A stretch of DNA of 64,000 bases from the NCBI GenBank assembly GCA_025936045.1, contig JAICUB010000024.1, forward strand, positions 1-64,000. The letters run 5' to 3'. The number at the start of each line of letters is the position of its first letter. Positions within the stretch are counted from its first letter, which is position 1. The translations under genes and the position numbers were made by a program. The stretch comes from Polyangiaceae bacterium (GTDB taxonomy: Bacteria > Myxococcota_A > Polyangia > Polyangiales > Polyangiaceae). The notes under the pieces were generated by a model. The model saw nothing but the letters and a program-made list of their open reading frames with translations. It had not been told where the DNA came from and made no database searches. Below, piece by piece: positions 7,948 through 16,343 of the stretch.

Positions 7948-9423
7948 GTGAAAAAACACACTCTTCGAAGCCTCGGAATTTTCATCGGCGTTCTGGGTTC
8001 GGCAGCTTACGCGTGCAGCTCGTCGACTCCGGAAGACGGGCTCGGCCTCGGCGGGCCGGGGGCCGGCGGCACGGGCGGCACCGGAGCCAAGGGCTCGGGC
8101 GGCTCGGGCAACTCGGTCGCCACGGGCGGTAGCGTGAGCACGAGCGGTGGTTCGTCGTCCGGCGGCAGCTCCAGCGGCGGAACGATCAGCGTTCCAGTCA
8201 CGGACGGCTCGACGAGCGGAACGACGGGGACGGTCGATCCGGACGCCGCGTGCGCCTCGAGCACGGCGAGCGCAACGCTCAAGACCGTCAACATGTTCGT
8301 CATGTTCGACCGCTCTTGGTCCATGACGGAGTGCGGCGACTCCACGGACGGAGGTTTCGTGGGTGGAGATCCGCGTTGCGCGACCCCGGCGAACAGCCGC
8401 TGGGCGCTCACGTCTGCGGCGCTCACTGCGTTCGTGCAGAGCAAGGACGCGGCCGGCTTGCGGGTAGCGCTGCGGTTCTTCCCGGACGATCACCCCGCGG
8501 CCGGCTGCGATGGGTATCCGACGACCAACACCGGCGGTGGCTTCATGATGGGCGGCACGGGCTTCGGCTTCGGCGGCCAGACGGGTGGGACCGGCACCGC
8601 AGGTCGCTCGGGCACCGCGGGCTCCCCCGCGGGCACTGCCGGCGCGGCCGCCAATTGCGACGCGACGGCCTGCTCGCAGCCGCTCGTCGACATCGGCGCG
8701 CTCACGGCCGACCCAGCGCCGACGGACACGCAAGAGGCGGCTCTCGTGGCCGCGATCATGAACTCCGCGCCGCCAGACGTGGCGACGCTCAACCCGAACC
8801 CCCAGACGCCGACCTCGGCGGCGCTTCAAGGTGCGGCCGATTGGGCCACGACCTACGAGGGAACGCATCAGGACGAGAAGACCGTCATCGTCCTCATCAC
8901 GGACGGCGAGCCGGCGGGCTGCGACACGAACGCGCAGAACATCGCGAACATCGCGGCGACCGCCGAAATGGCGGGCATCGATACGTACGTGATCGGCCTC
9001 GGCGGCTTGAACTCGACCGCGCTGAACCAGATCGCGGCGGCCGGCGGGACCAAGACCGCCTTCACGGTTTCGGCCACGTCTAATTCCACGGACGAGCTTC
9101 TGCAGGAGCTCGTCGCCATTCAGGGTCAGGCGCTGAAGTGCCAGCTCGACGTGCCGAAGGCCGACATGTCCGGCAAGGAGATCGACCCGAACTTCATCAA
9201 CGTCGCTTGGCAGACGGGCCCGATGGGCATGACGACGAGCACGGACCTCGGCTTCGTGAGCGGCATGGACAAGTGCGGAAGCGACAAGGATTGGTACTTC
9301 GACAATCCGACGGCCCCCACGCAGATCATCCTGTGCCCCGCGGCGTGTGACGCCATCACGGCCGATCAGACGGCGTCGATCGCGATCGCGGCGGACTGCA
9401 AGATGCACGTGCCGGTCAAGTAG
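7948..9423 (+). CDS. von Willebrand factor A domain lipoprotein
   Basis: The start is GTG at 7948 with a strong GGAGG at 7936-7940. The signal ends in GSAAYAC, then a Gly/Ser/Thr linker of about 70 residues. The vWA domain begins near residue 110 with VNMFVMFDRSWSM, a complete D-x-S-x-S metal-ion (MIDAS) motif. Further on come KTVIVLITDGEPAGC and IDTYVIGLGG, as in canonical vWA folds. A second Gly-rich stretch interrupts the domain around residues 194-225. vWA proteins bind ligands through a coordinated metal; the partner is unknown. It lies opposite the next gene with a terminator between them. Confidence 0.9.
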   Translation: MKKHTLRSLGIFIGVLGSAAYACSSSTPEDGLGLGGPGAGGTGGTGAKGSGGSGNSVATGGSVSTSGGSSSGGSSSGGTISVPVTDGSTSGTTGTVDPDAACASSTASATLKTVNMFVMFDRSWSMTECGDSTDGGFVGGDPRCATPANSRWALTSAALTAFVQSKDAAGLRVALRFFPDDHPAAGCDGYPTTNTGGGFMMGGTGFGFGGQTGGTGTAGRSGTAGSPAGTAGAAANCDATACSQPLVDIGALTADPAPTDTQEAALVAAIMNSAPPDVATLNPNPQTPTSAALQGAADWATTYEGTHQDEKTVIVLITDGEPAGCDTNAQNIANIAATAEMAGIDTYVIGLGGLNSTALNQIAAAGGTKTAFTVSATSNSTDELLQELVAIQGQALKCQLDVPKADMSGKEIDPNFINVAWQTGPMGMTTSTDLGFVSGMDKCGSDKDWYFDNPTAPTQIILCPAACDAITADQTASIAIAADCKMHVPVK

Positions 9424-9465
9424 CGACGACGGGCGGAGCACCGCACATCAACGAGCGAGACAAGA

Positions 9466-9504
9466 CGGCCCGCGCGACGTAGGTCACGCGGGCCGCTCGC
9501 TTTT
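9466..9504. terminator. Rho-independent terminator between convergent genes
   Basis: A 13-bp stem with one mismatch (9466-9478 with 9483-9495, loop GTAG) is followed by CTCGCTTTT on the plus strand. It lies in the 115-bp space between the converging genes ending at 9423 and 9539. Confidence 0.75.
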
Positions 9505-9538
9505 GGACGACGCGAGGCGTCCGCGGGCGATCAGACGC

Positions 9539-10903
9539 TCAGAAGCCCGAAGGCGAGCTCGAGAGAGCGCAGCCCGTGTTCTGACTGCACTTGCTCGGGG
9601 GGACTTGCGAGCACGGCGTCGGCGTGCCCGTGCACATCGTCGAGGAGCTCGACCACTCGCAACCGTCGTCGTCGTAGCACGTCGTCGAGGTGGTGTTCGT
9701 CGCGCACGCCGGCGGCGAGCCGCTGCAGAAGTCGGTCGTCGTGTCGTAGGTGCAGCCCGTATGGCTGATGCACGACGACTCGATGCCGTCGTAGTAGCTG
9801 CAAGGGTACGGCGTGCTGTAGCAGGTCCCCGTCGCCGTTCCGCTCGAACAACCGGAGATCTGCGAGCAGAGGCTCGAGCCGGCGAGCTCGGCGCAGTTGT
9901 AAATCTGGCTGCCGGTACAGGTCGGCCCGGTCGAGAAGAAGTGCGTCGGCTTCGGCGCGTGCACCGTCGCCGAGGTGCAGCAGATGCGCGCCGAGTTCGA
10001 GGTGCAATCCGCGCTCGTCTTGCAGGACTTCGGACAGCTCGTCGAACAGATGCCGTCGCAGCAGATTTCACCCGACGCCGTCTGGCAATCCGTCGATTTC
10101 GCGCACGTGCGCGGGCAGGCCGAGTACGTGGGATTCAGGCACAATCCGTCCGCGCTCAGGTTCGGTTCCACCGACTTCACCGTCGTGCAGCAGATCTCGC
10201 CGGAGCCGGTGTTGCAATCCGTACTCGTCTTGCACGTCGCCGGGCATTCCGACGGCGGTAGACACACGTTTTGATTGTAGATGCCGCAGCAGATCTCGCC
10301 GCTCGTGCAGTCGGAGTCCGCGTCGCACGAGTTCAACGCCGCGGCCGGGGTCGTGCACTCGTTCGGGTACGACAGATCGACCGGCGCGCAGATCTCCCCG
10401 CGCGTACCGTCGCACTTCGAATCATCGGCGCAGAAGCGCGGACACGCGGTCGCCGCCGTGCAGATGCTGCCCGAGTCACCCAGGTCACAGCAGAGCTCGC
10501 CTTGGCTCGTGTCGCAATCGCCGTCGCTCCCGCAGGATTTCGCGCAGGTCGCGGCGCAGATGCCGTCGCTGCTGCTCGTCCCCGAGCTGCCGCCCGAGCC
10601 ACCCTTGCCGCTCGAACCGCCCGTGCCGCTGGTGCCGCCCGTGTTGCCGGTCGTTCCGCCGTCCGCGCCGCCCGAGCCGCCGGTATCGCTGGTGCCGCCG
10701 GTGTCGCCCGTGCTGCCACCCGTGTCGCCGGTGCTACCGCCCTTGCCCGAGCTCGAGCCGCCGGTGCTCGTCGAGCCGCCCGTTTCCTTCTGGCCGCCTT
10801 GGCCGGAGTCGTCGTCACCGCTCTTGGTCGAACAACCGAGGGCCGCAAAGACGACGCTCAAACAAACCGACGCGCGAACCAGCTTCGAATAATTCCAAGT
10901 CAT
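9539..10903 (-). CDS. Cys-rich lipoprotein with four-disulfide-like repeats
   Basis: The 454-residue product has a clear lipoprotein signal (FAALGC) and a Gly/Ser/Thr linker to about residue 110. It then has repeated segments of the form C...CxxSxDCxxxxGEICC (for example TCKTSTDCNTGSGEICC and TCAKSTDCQTASGEICC). A Ser/Thr/Cys-rich C-terminal third follows, including CSYYDGIESSCISHTGCTYD and related units. The repeats resemble small disulfide-knotted modules of secreted proteins. No catalytic motif is seen and function is unknown; the Cys content argues for an extracytoplasmic, oxidised location. A candidate promoter lies 28-56 nt upstream of the ATG. Confidence 0.85.
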   Translation of the reverse strand: MTWNYSKLVRASVCLSVVFAALGCSTKSGDDDSGQGGQKETGGSTSTGGSSSGKGGSTGDTGGSTGDTGGTSDTGGSGGADGGTTGNTGGTSGTGGSSGKGGSGGSSGTSSSDGICAATCAKSCGSDGDCDTSQGELCCDLGDSGSICTAATACPRFCADDSKCDGTRGEICAPVDLSYPNECTTPAAALNSCDADSDCTSGEICCGIYNQNVCLPPSECPATCKTSTDCNTGSGEICCTTVKSVEPNLSADGLCLNPTYSACPRTCAKSTDCQTASGEICCDGICSTSCPKSCKTSADCTSNSARICCTSATVHAPKPTHFFSTGPTCTGSQIYNCAELAGSSLCSQISGCSSGTATGTCYSTPYPCSYYDGIESSCISHTGCTYDTTTDFCSGSPPACATNTTSTTCYDDDGCEWSSSSTMCTGTPTPCSQVPPSKCSQNTGCALSSSPSGF

Positions 10904-10930
10904 GTTGCACCTACCCCGACCTAAGCCGCG

Positions 10931-10959
10931 AACTTATCCAAAAATGTACAAATTGTAAA
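10931..10959 (-). promoter_or_regulatory. Candidate sigma-70-type promoter for the Cys-rich lipoprotein
   Basis: On the minus strand TTTACA (10959-10954) and TAAGTT (10936-10931) are separated by exactly 17 bp, within an AT-rich patch unusual for this DNA. The -35 matches 5 of 6 consensus positions, the -10 only half. The predicted transcript would have a short leader before the ATG at 10903. Confidence 0.4.
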
Positions 10960-10974
10960 AGAGTCGCTGCTCCA

Positions 10975-10992
10975 TACATGTGTCTACATGTG
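10975..10992. repeat. Tandem 8-bp direct repeat upstream of the candidate promoter
   Basis: TACATGTG occurs twice (10975-10982 and 10985-10992) with a 2-bp spacer, so the repeat period is 10 bp, about one helical turn. Each copy contains the palindrome ACATGT. It lies about 16 bp upstream of the -35, a typical activator position. Confidence 0.45.
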
Positions 10993-11040
10993 GAGAGCGA
11001 CAGCGATCCAGCGTCGGTGGAAGCGCGGAGCGGCGTCTCG

Positions 11041-11754
11041 TTACACGAGCTCGCGCACGTCGACTTCGTTCATCGCGCCGAGCACGCCAGCATAGCGATC
11101 CGCCCAAGCGATCGCTTCGGCGCGGTTCCGCACGCGAAGCACGGAAAAACCTGCGATGAGCTCTTTCGATTCCGCGAACGGCCCGTCGACCCAAGTTCGC
11201 TTCGCGCCCGTCGCGAGTCGCGCACCGCGCGCGCTCGGCGCGAGTGTTTCGGTCGCGACGAGCACGCCTTCCGCGCGCCAGCGCGCCGTGAGCTCGCCGA
11301 GCTCTGCGGTCCGCTCGTCCGCGAGGCCGCGCTCGCTCCGAGCATCGCCCTTCTTCAATAAGAGAAAGCGCCTGGTCTTTGGGTCGGCCGGCTTCGGCGC
11401 AAGGCCGAGGTCCCACGGTTCGAGCACGAGGCCGACCTCGAGCTCGACATCGCCCATCACGCTCGCGAGGCGCGCCGCTTGCTCGAGCGCCTGCTCCACC
11501 GCCGTCGTGCGCACGAGAAAACACGCCTGCACGAGCTCGTTACGCCCCGAGAACGGGCCCTGCTCGAGGCGTCGCTCGCCTCGCTCGAACGTCACGCGCA
11601 CGCGTTCCGCGCTGCGGTGCAGACCGGCGCCGTACTCGAAAATGCCGCTCGCGAGCGACTCCCCCACGAGCTTGCCCATCTCCGCGATGACCCCGGCGGG
11701 GTGCTCCCCGCGCTCCATCCCGGCGTCGACCTTGTGCATCACCATGAATCGCAT
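11041..11754 (-). CDS. Protein with two tandem YCII/DGPF domains
   Basis: The 237-residue product contains two copies of the YCII-related (DGPF) domain, usually a single-domain protein of about 110-120 residues. The first copy carries EQGPFSGRNELVQACFLV near residue 64, the second WVDGPFAESKELIAGFSVL near residue 190. The ATG at 11754 has GAGGAG 7 nt upstream. YCII proteins adopt a ferredoxin-like fold and some are small cytoplasmic enzymes, but most are uncharacterised. They are often encoded next to ECF sigma factors; here no sigma gene is adjacent. Start and family are well supported, function is not. Confidence 0.85.
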   Translation of the reverse strand: MRFMVMHKVDAGMERGEHPAGVIAEMGKLVGESLASGIFEYGAGLHRSAERVRVTFERGERRLEQGPFSGRNELVQACFLVRTTAVEQALEQAARLASVMGDVELEVGLVLEPWDLGLAPKPADPKTRRFLLLKKGDARSERGLADERTAELGELTARWRAEGVLVATETLAPSARGARLATGAKRTWVDGPFAESKELIAGFSVLRVRNRAEAIAWADRYAGVLGAMNEVDVRELV

Positions 11755-11919
11755 GCGTTCGTCTCCTCGTAGCTATCCGACGAGCGGGCGCCCGCCGTTT
11801 CGACACGCCGCGCGGCTCTTTCGAGCTTGCGCGACAAATACTCGAAATAACTGCTGATTTTGGTTTTCCCGACCGGGGGTCGGAAGCTCGCGGCAGACTC
11901 GAGCGAACGGAGGCGCGCT

Positions 11920-13449
11920 TTGGGATCCGAAACGGCACGACGCGCGGGCAACAAGGCCGAACCGGAAACGGTCGCCGGGATCGACCTCGGCTCGAACAGC
12001 TTCCACATGATCGTGGCGCGCGTGGAGGGCGGCGAGCTCCGCCTGATCGACCGGCTGCGCGAACGCGTGCGACTCGCGTCCGGCCTCGACGCCGAACACC
12101 GCCTGAGCGAAGACGCGATGGAACGCGGGCTCGCTTGCGTCACGCGTTTCGGCCAGCGCGTGCGCGAGCTCCCACTCGGCGCCGTGCGCGCCGCCGGCAC
12201 CAACACGCTCCGTCAAGCGAAGAACGCCGGCGTCTTCCTCGAGCGCGCCCGGGCCGCCCTCGGCCACCCCATCGACATCATCGCCGGCCGCGAAGAAGCA
12301 CGGCTCATCTACCTCGGCGTTTCGCACGGCGTCGCGGACGACGGCGGGCGGCGTCTCGTCGTCGACATCGGCGGCGGCAGCACGGAGTGCATCCTCGGCG
12401 AAGGCTTCGAGCCCCTCGCGACGGAAAGCATGTTCATGGGGTGCGTGAGCTACTCGAAGCGCTTTTTTCCCGACGGCGCCCTCTCGCGCGACGCGTTCCG
12501 GCGCGCGCAAACGGCCGCCGCGCTCGAGCTCCAGTCCATCGAACGGAGCTACATGCGGCTCGGCTGGCGCGCGTGTTACGGCTCGTCCGGCACCGTGCTC
12601 GCGATCGCCGAGCTCGTGGAAAAAAACGGCTGGTCCGCGGGCGGCATCACGCGCAAATCGCTGAAGAAGCTGCGCGCCGCGCTGTGCGAAGCCGGTCAGG
12701 TGCGAAGCCTGAGCCTGCAGGGCCTCGAGCCCGAGCGCGCTCAGGTGTTGCCCGGCGGCCTCGCGATCCTGCTCGCCATCACGAAGAGCCTCGGCATCGA
12801 GCACGTGAACCCGGCGCAGAGCGCGCTGCGCGAAGGGCTGCTTTACGACCTCGTCGGCCGCATCCGGCACGAAGACGTGCGCGAGCGGAGCATCCGCTGG
12901 CTCGCCGAACGCTCACGCGTCGATCTCGAGCAAGCGGCGCGCGTCGAGCGCACCGCCGTCGCCTGCCTCGAGCAGGTCGCGGAGGATTGGCGGCTCGGCA
13001 GCGAGGACGATCGGCACTACCTCGCGTGGGCGGCGCGCCTGCACGAGATCGGACTCGAGATCTCGCACACGGGGTATCACCGTCACGGCGCCTACGTCGT
13101 CGGCAACGCCGACATGCCGGGCTTCTCCAAGAACGAGCAGCAGTTGCTCGCGTTCATCGTGCACGCGCAACGGCGCAAACTTCCGCTCGACGCGCTCGCG
13201 GCGCTGCCCGCGACCGAGCGCGAACGGGCGCTCCGGCTCGCGCTCGTGTTTCGACTGGCTTGCTGCTTGAACCACAGCCGGAACAGCGAGCCGCCGCCTC
13301 CGTTCCGGCTCGCGGCGACCGGCAAGAAGCTCTCGCTCAAGCTCGCCGAAGGCGGCCTCGAAGAGGCGCCGCTCACGCGCGCCGACCTCGCCGAAGAAGC
13401 CGAGCGCCTCGCCGCCGCAGGCATCGAGCTCGAAGTGCGCATCGGGTAG
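11920..13449 (+). CDS. ppx: Exopolyphosphatase / guanosine pentaphosphate phosphatase (Ppx/GppA)
   Basis: The product (about 509 residues) has the ASKHA-fold phosphate-binding motifs: AGIDLGSNSFHMIVA near the N-terminus, GREEARLIYLGV, and VVDIGGGSTE. A C-terminal HD-like region follows (ARLHEIGLEISHTGYHRHGAYV), the layout of full-length Ppx. The enzyme releases phosphate from inorganic polyphosphate or converts pppGpp to ppGpp in the cytoplasm; sequence alone does not separate these roles. The start is TTG at 11920 because GGAGG lies 6 nt upstream (11909-11913). It is transcribed away from the YCII gene and ends 14 nt from the opposing DUF2156 gene. Confidence 0.92.
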   Translation: MGSETARRAGNKAEPETVAGIDLGSNSFHMIVARVEGGELRLIDRLRERVRLASGLDAEHRLSEDAMERGLACVTRFGQRVRELPLGAVRAAGTNTLRQAKNAGVFLERARAALGHPIDIIAGREEARLIYLGVSHGVADDGGRRLVVDIGGGSTECILGEGFEPLATESMFMGCVSYSKRFFPDGALSRDAFRRAQTAAALELQSIERSYMRLGWRACYGSSGTVLAIAELVEKNGWSAGGITRKSLKKLRAALCEAGQVRSLSLQGLEPERAQVLPGGLAILLAITKSLGIEHVNPAQSALREGLLYDLVGRIRHEDVRERSIRWLAERSRVDLEQAARVERTAVACLEQVAEDWRLGSEDDRHYLAWAARLHEIGLEISHTGYHRHGAYVVGNADMPGFSKNEQQLLAFIVHAQRRKLPLDALAALPATERERALRLALVFRLACCLNHSRNSEPPPPFRLAATGKKLSLKLAEGGLEEAPLTRADLAEEAERLAAAGIELEVRIG

Positions 13450-13463
13450 GACGTGCCGTTGCG

Positions 13464-14849
13464 TCACGCGCCGGCGGCGCGCAGGGCACGCCGGCGCGCG
13501 TTGTAGAGCACGACGCTCGCGAGCAGCGGCCCCGAAAGCGCAACGACGACCACCACGCACTCGAACGGGCTCGGCCGCCGGGTCAGCAAAAACTCCGCGG
13601 CCTCGAGCAGCGTCGCGAGGCTGTCGGCGCCCACGAGGCCGAGCAGGAGCGCCGCGAGCCACGGCCGCCAGCGGGCGCTCAGGGCCAAGAGCCCGCTGCA
13701 CACGAACACGTCGAACCCCACCCAAAACCACTGCACCCACCCCGCGAAAAACCAGCGCGGTCCGTTCGCGGTCGCGAGCACGAGCGTCCAGGGCACGAGC
13801 AGGATCGCGAGCGTGCGCACGACGACTGCCGGGCCACGCAAGAGCGCGTCGACGCCGTAGCGGAGGAGCCCGCGTTGCGAAAAAGCCGACAGGCTGTCGA
13901 ACACGGCGTACTGCAGCGAGCGCTCACTCGGGTACGAGAGGTAGACGGGGGTCCACTCGCGCGGGCGGAGCTTGGCCTTGAAGCTCTTGAGCCCCTCGAA
14001 GTCGTAGAGCGACGCCCCCCAGCGTCCCGCGAGCCGGAGGCCGAACGGCACCTCACCCGCGAGCGGCGCGAGCCCGAGCGTCAGGTAGCCCGCGCCCGCG
14101 GCAGCGGCTTCGCGCATGGCGGCGTCGACCAAGAGCTCGGTCGTGCCGTTCGGCGCCGTCGGCGCGCGCACGAGGTCCTCGATGAAGCGCCCGTTGCGCG
14201 CGTAAATCGGCACCACGCCCGCGAAACCCACGAGCCGGTCGCCCTGCCGTGCGACGAAGAGACTGCGCTCTTCGGGGAACGAATAGGGGTACACGCGCAC
14301 GAGAAAGCCCATCGGCGGCATCGGCTTGCTGCCGCTCCAGCGTTCGATCAGCGCGGCGAGCTCGCGCCGCTCGGTGCCGCTCGGATCGGAGAGCGCAGCG
14401 GGCTCGAGCCGCGTGACGACGACGCCCTTCGCGCGCGCGCGCCGGAGCTGCTCGCGCAGGCTCGCGCTGCCCTCGAGGGTGCGCGACCACGCCGCCGGAT
14501 CCCAGGTGGGTTGCTCGCCGATCAGCGTCGAGCACAAGCCGGTCGCTTCCACGAAGCGATGCTCGGTCGCGAAAAACAACGCCCGGCGGCCGCGTTCACG
14601 CGCGGCTTCGACGAAGGCGCGCGCGACGTCGGTCAGCACGGTCTCGGCGGCGATGGGCGCGCCCGCGGCGACCCAGGCGCGCCCCGTATCCACGTACGCG
14701 ACGCACGCGTCGGAACCACAAAACCAGTACTCGAAGCCGGGTTCGAGGATCTGAAACGAAGTCGCGTTCCAGCCGAAGCGGCGGAGCACGCCGAGCACGC
14801 GCAGGCGGGTGGCGTCATCGACGGGCTCGCTCGGGGAAAGAGACACCAC
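13464..14849 (-). CDS. DUF2156 (phosphatidylglycerol lysyltransferase C-domain) protein with C-terminal membrane segments
   Basis: The first 300 residues of the 461-residue product match the GNAT-like synthase domain of MprF-type aminoacyl-phosphatidylglycerol synthases: FEYWFCGSDACVAYVDTGRAWVAAG, FVEATGLCSTLIGE, GFAGVVPIYA, YLTLGLAPLAG and LYDFEGLKSFKAKLRP. The last 130 residues carry three to four hydrophobic segments. MprF has its membrane domain at the N-terminus, so the order here is reversed. The family transfers an amino acid from aminoacyl-tRNA to a lipid; the donor amino acid is not predictable. The start is GTG at 14849, immediately followed by a second GTG. It is divergent from the porin gene across an AT-rich 80 bp. 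Confidence 0.8.
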   Translation of the reverse strand: MVSLSPSEPVDDATRLRVLGVLRRFGWNATSFQILEPGFEYWFCGSDACVAYVDTGRAWVAAGAPIAAETVLTDVARAFVEAARERGRRALFFATEHRFVEATGLCSTLIGEQPTWDPAAWSRTLEGSASLREQLRRARAKGVVVTRLEPAALSDPSGTERRELAALIERWSGSKPMPPMGFLVRVYPYSFPEERSLFVARQGDRLVGFAGVVPIYARNGRFIEDLVRAPTAPNGTTELLVDAAMREAAAAGAGYLTLGLAPLAGEVPFGLRLAGRWGASLYDFEGLKSFKAKLRPREWTPVYLSYPSERSLQYAVFDSLSAFSQRGLLRYGVDALLRGPAVVVRTLAILLVPWTLVLATANGPRWFFAGWVQWFWVGFDVFVCSGLLALSARWRPWLAALLLGLVGADSLATLLEAAEFLLTRRPSPFECVVVVVALSGPLLASVVLYNARRRALRAAGA

Positions 14850-14888
14850 GCAAACGCTTACCCCGCTGGCTCGGCGCGCCCGCCCCAG

Positions 14889-14926
14889 AATTACTTTACT
14901 TAGTCTATCGAATTTGTGTATTATTC
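14889..14926. promoter_or_regulatory. AT-rich divergent promoter region
   Basis: A 38-bp AT-rich island lies in the 81-bp gap between two divergent genes. On the plus strand TATTAT (14919-14924) is a -10 candidate placed so that transcription would start at or next to the ATG at 14931, giving a leaderless message. No clear -35 is seen, so this is tentative. Confidence 0.3.
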
Positions 14927-14930
14927 GCCC

Positions 14931-16343
14931 ATGCTTCGTCGGGCCGTTCGATCCCTTGTCCTTTCGCTGGCTTTTTTACCCACTCCGCTCAGCATCGCGC
15001 GGACCGCGCACGCACAAGGCGACGCCCTTCCGCCTCCAGCCGATGACCCGGCCGCTTCCGCGCCCGTCTCAGCTCCCGCGCCGGCCCCGATGCCGCCCCC
15101 GCCCGTCGCCGCGGCGCCGGTAGCCGCACCGCTGCCTCTGGTCGTCGCGTTGCCGCCCGGGCAGGAGACTCCGCGCAACCCGCGCCCGAACGAGCAGCCG
15201 CCCGCCAAGTTCAACCACGGCTCCAAATTCCAGCTCGAGTCGGCGGACGGCCAGCACAAGCTCGAGTTCCACGCCCTGCTCGACGTCGACGGCCGCTGGT
15301 TTCTCACCGACAAAGGCGGCGTCGATACCTGGCTCGTCCGACGCGCACGTCCGTCGCTCGACGGCAAGCTCTTCAAGTACTTCGACTTCACGCTGCAGCC
15401 GGACTTCGCCGGCAGCAAACTGCAGCTCCTCGACGCGTACGGAAATCTCCACTTCTGGTCGGAAGTCCAGCTCCGCTTCGGCAAGATGAAACCGCCCGTC
15501 GGGCTCGAGCGCCTGCAATCCTCGCGCGACACGCTCTTCCCGGAGACGGCGCTCACGACTCAGCTCGTGCCGAACCGCGACGTCGGAGCGGAGCTCCACG
15601 GCAACATCGGCAACGGTACGGTGGAGTGGGCGCTCGGACTCTTCGACGGCGCGCCCGATTACCAGGTCGGCGAGCAGGACACGAACGACTCGAAAGACGT
15701 CGAGGGCCGGCTGTTCTTCCAACCCTTCATTCCCACCGAGATCGCTGCTCTGCGCGGCCTCGGTCTCGGCGTCGCGGGGACGGTGGGTAACGAGCAGGGC
15801 GCGCCGGTTCAGTATCAAACCGCGGGGCAAACGGCGTTCTTCTCGTATGCGTCGAACGCCGTGCAGCTCGGTCGGCGCACGCTCGTCTCGCCGCAGGCGT
15901 ACTACTACGCGGGCCCGTTCGGCGCGATGTTCGAGCTCGTGCGCGCGAACGAACATTGGGTAACGCCCACCACGAGCGCGAACATCGGCCTCACGTCGTG
16001 GCAGCTTTCGGCCGGCGTCACCGTCGGAGGCGAGGAGACGTGGCGCGGCGTGCAAGTGAAGCGGCCGGTTGACTTCGAGGAGGGCGCCTTCGGAGCGTTC
16101 GAGCTCGGCGCGCGCTACGCGTCATTGCGCGTCGGCGACCTCGCGTTCGAACGCGGTTTCGCCAGCAGGAACGGCTCCGCGCAGCTCGCGACCGAGTGGG
16201 GCGTCGTCGCCACCTGGCACCTCGCCACCTGGAACCACCTGCGCCTCGCTTACGAGCACACGAGCTTTCGCGGCGGCGCGCCGAACGGCGGGGACAGGAA
16301 GGCCGAGAGCATGCTCGACACGCGCTTTCAGGTCGCGTTCTGA
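14931..16343 (+). CDS. Porin of the OprO/OprP phosphate-selective type
   Basis: The 470-residue product has a cleavable signal peptide ending ARTAHA, then a Pro/Ala-rich stretch (about residues 30-75), then a barrel domain. The barrel matches Porin_O_P: KFNHGSKFQLES, KLEFHALLDVDGRWF, RRARPSLDGKLFKYFDFTLQPDF, LRFGKMKPPVGLERLQSS, and ends in a terminal Phe (FQVAF), as expected of a beta-barrel. OprP-like porins pass phosphate or polyphosphate across the outer membrane. The Ppx gene 1.5 kb upstream fits, but specificity is inferred. ATG 14931 is preferred over GTG 14916. The 3' end overlaps the opposing histidine kinase gene by 16 nt. Confidence 0.88.
   Translation: MLRRAVRSLVLSLAFLPTPLSIARTAHAQGDALPPPADDPAASAPVSAPAPAPMPPPPVAAAPVAAPLPLVVALPPGQETPRNPRPNEQPPAKFNHGSKFQLESADGQHKLEFHALLDVDGRWFLTDKGGVDTWLVRRARPSLDGKLFKYFDFTLQPDFAGSKLQLLDAYGNLHFWSEVQLRFGKMKPPVGLERLQSSRDTLFPETALTTQLVPNRDVGAELHGNIGNGTVEWALGLFDGAPDYQVGEQDTNDSKDVEGRLFFQPFIPTEIAALRGLGLGVAGTVGNEQGAPVQYQTAGQTAFFSYASNAVQLGRRTLVSPQAYYYAGPFGAMFELVRANEHWVTPTTSANIGLTSWQLSAGVTVGGEETWRGVQVKRPVDFEEGAFGAFELGARYASLRVGDLAFERGFASRNGSAQLATEWGVVATWHLATWNHLRLAYEHTSFRGGAPNGGDRKAESMLDTRFQVAF

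Noticed and set aside
12135..14903. 922-codon plus-strand open frame
   Set aside because: It runs through the Ppx gene in another frame and antisense to the DUF2156 gene, is extremely rich in Arg/Ala and has no domain; such frames are expected at this GC content.
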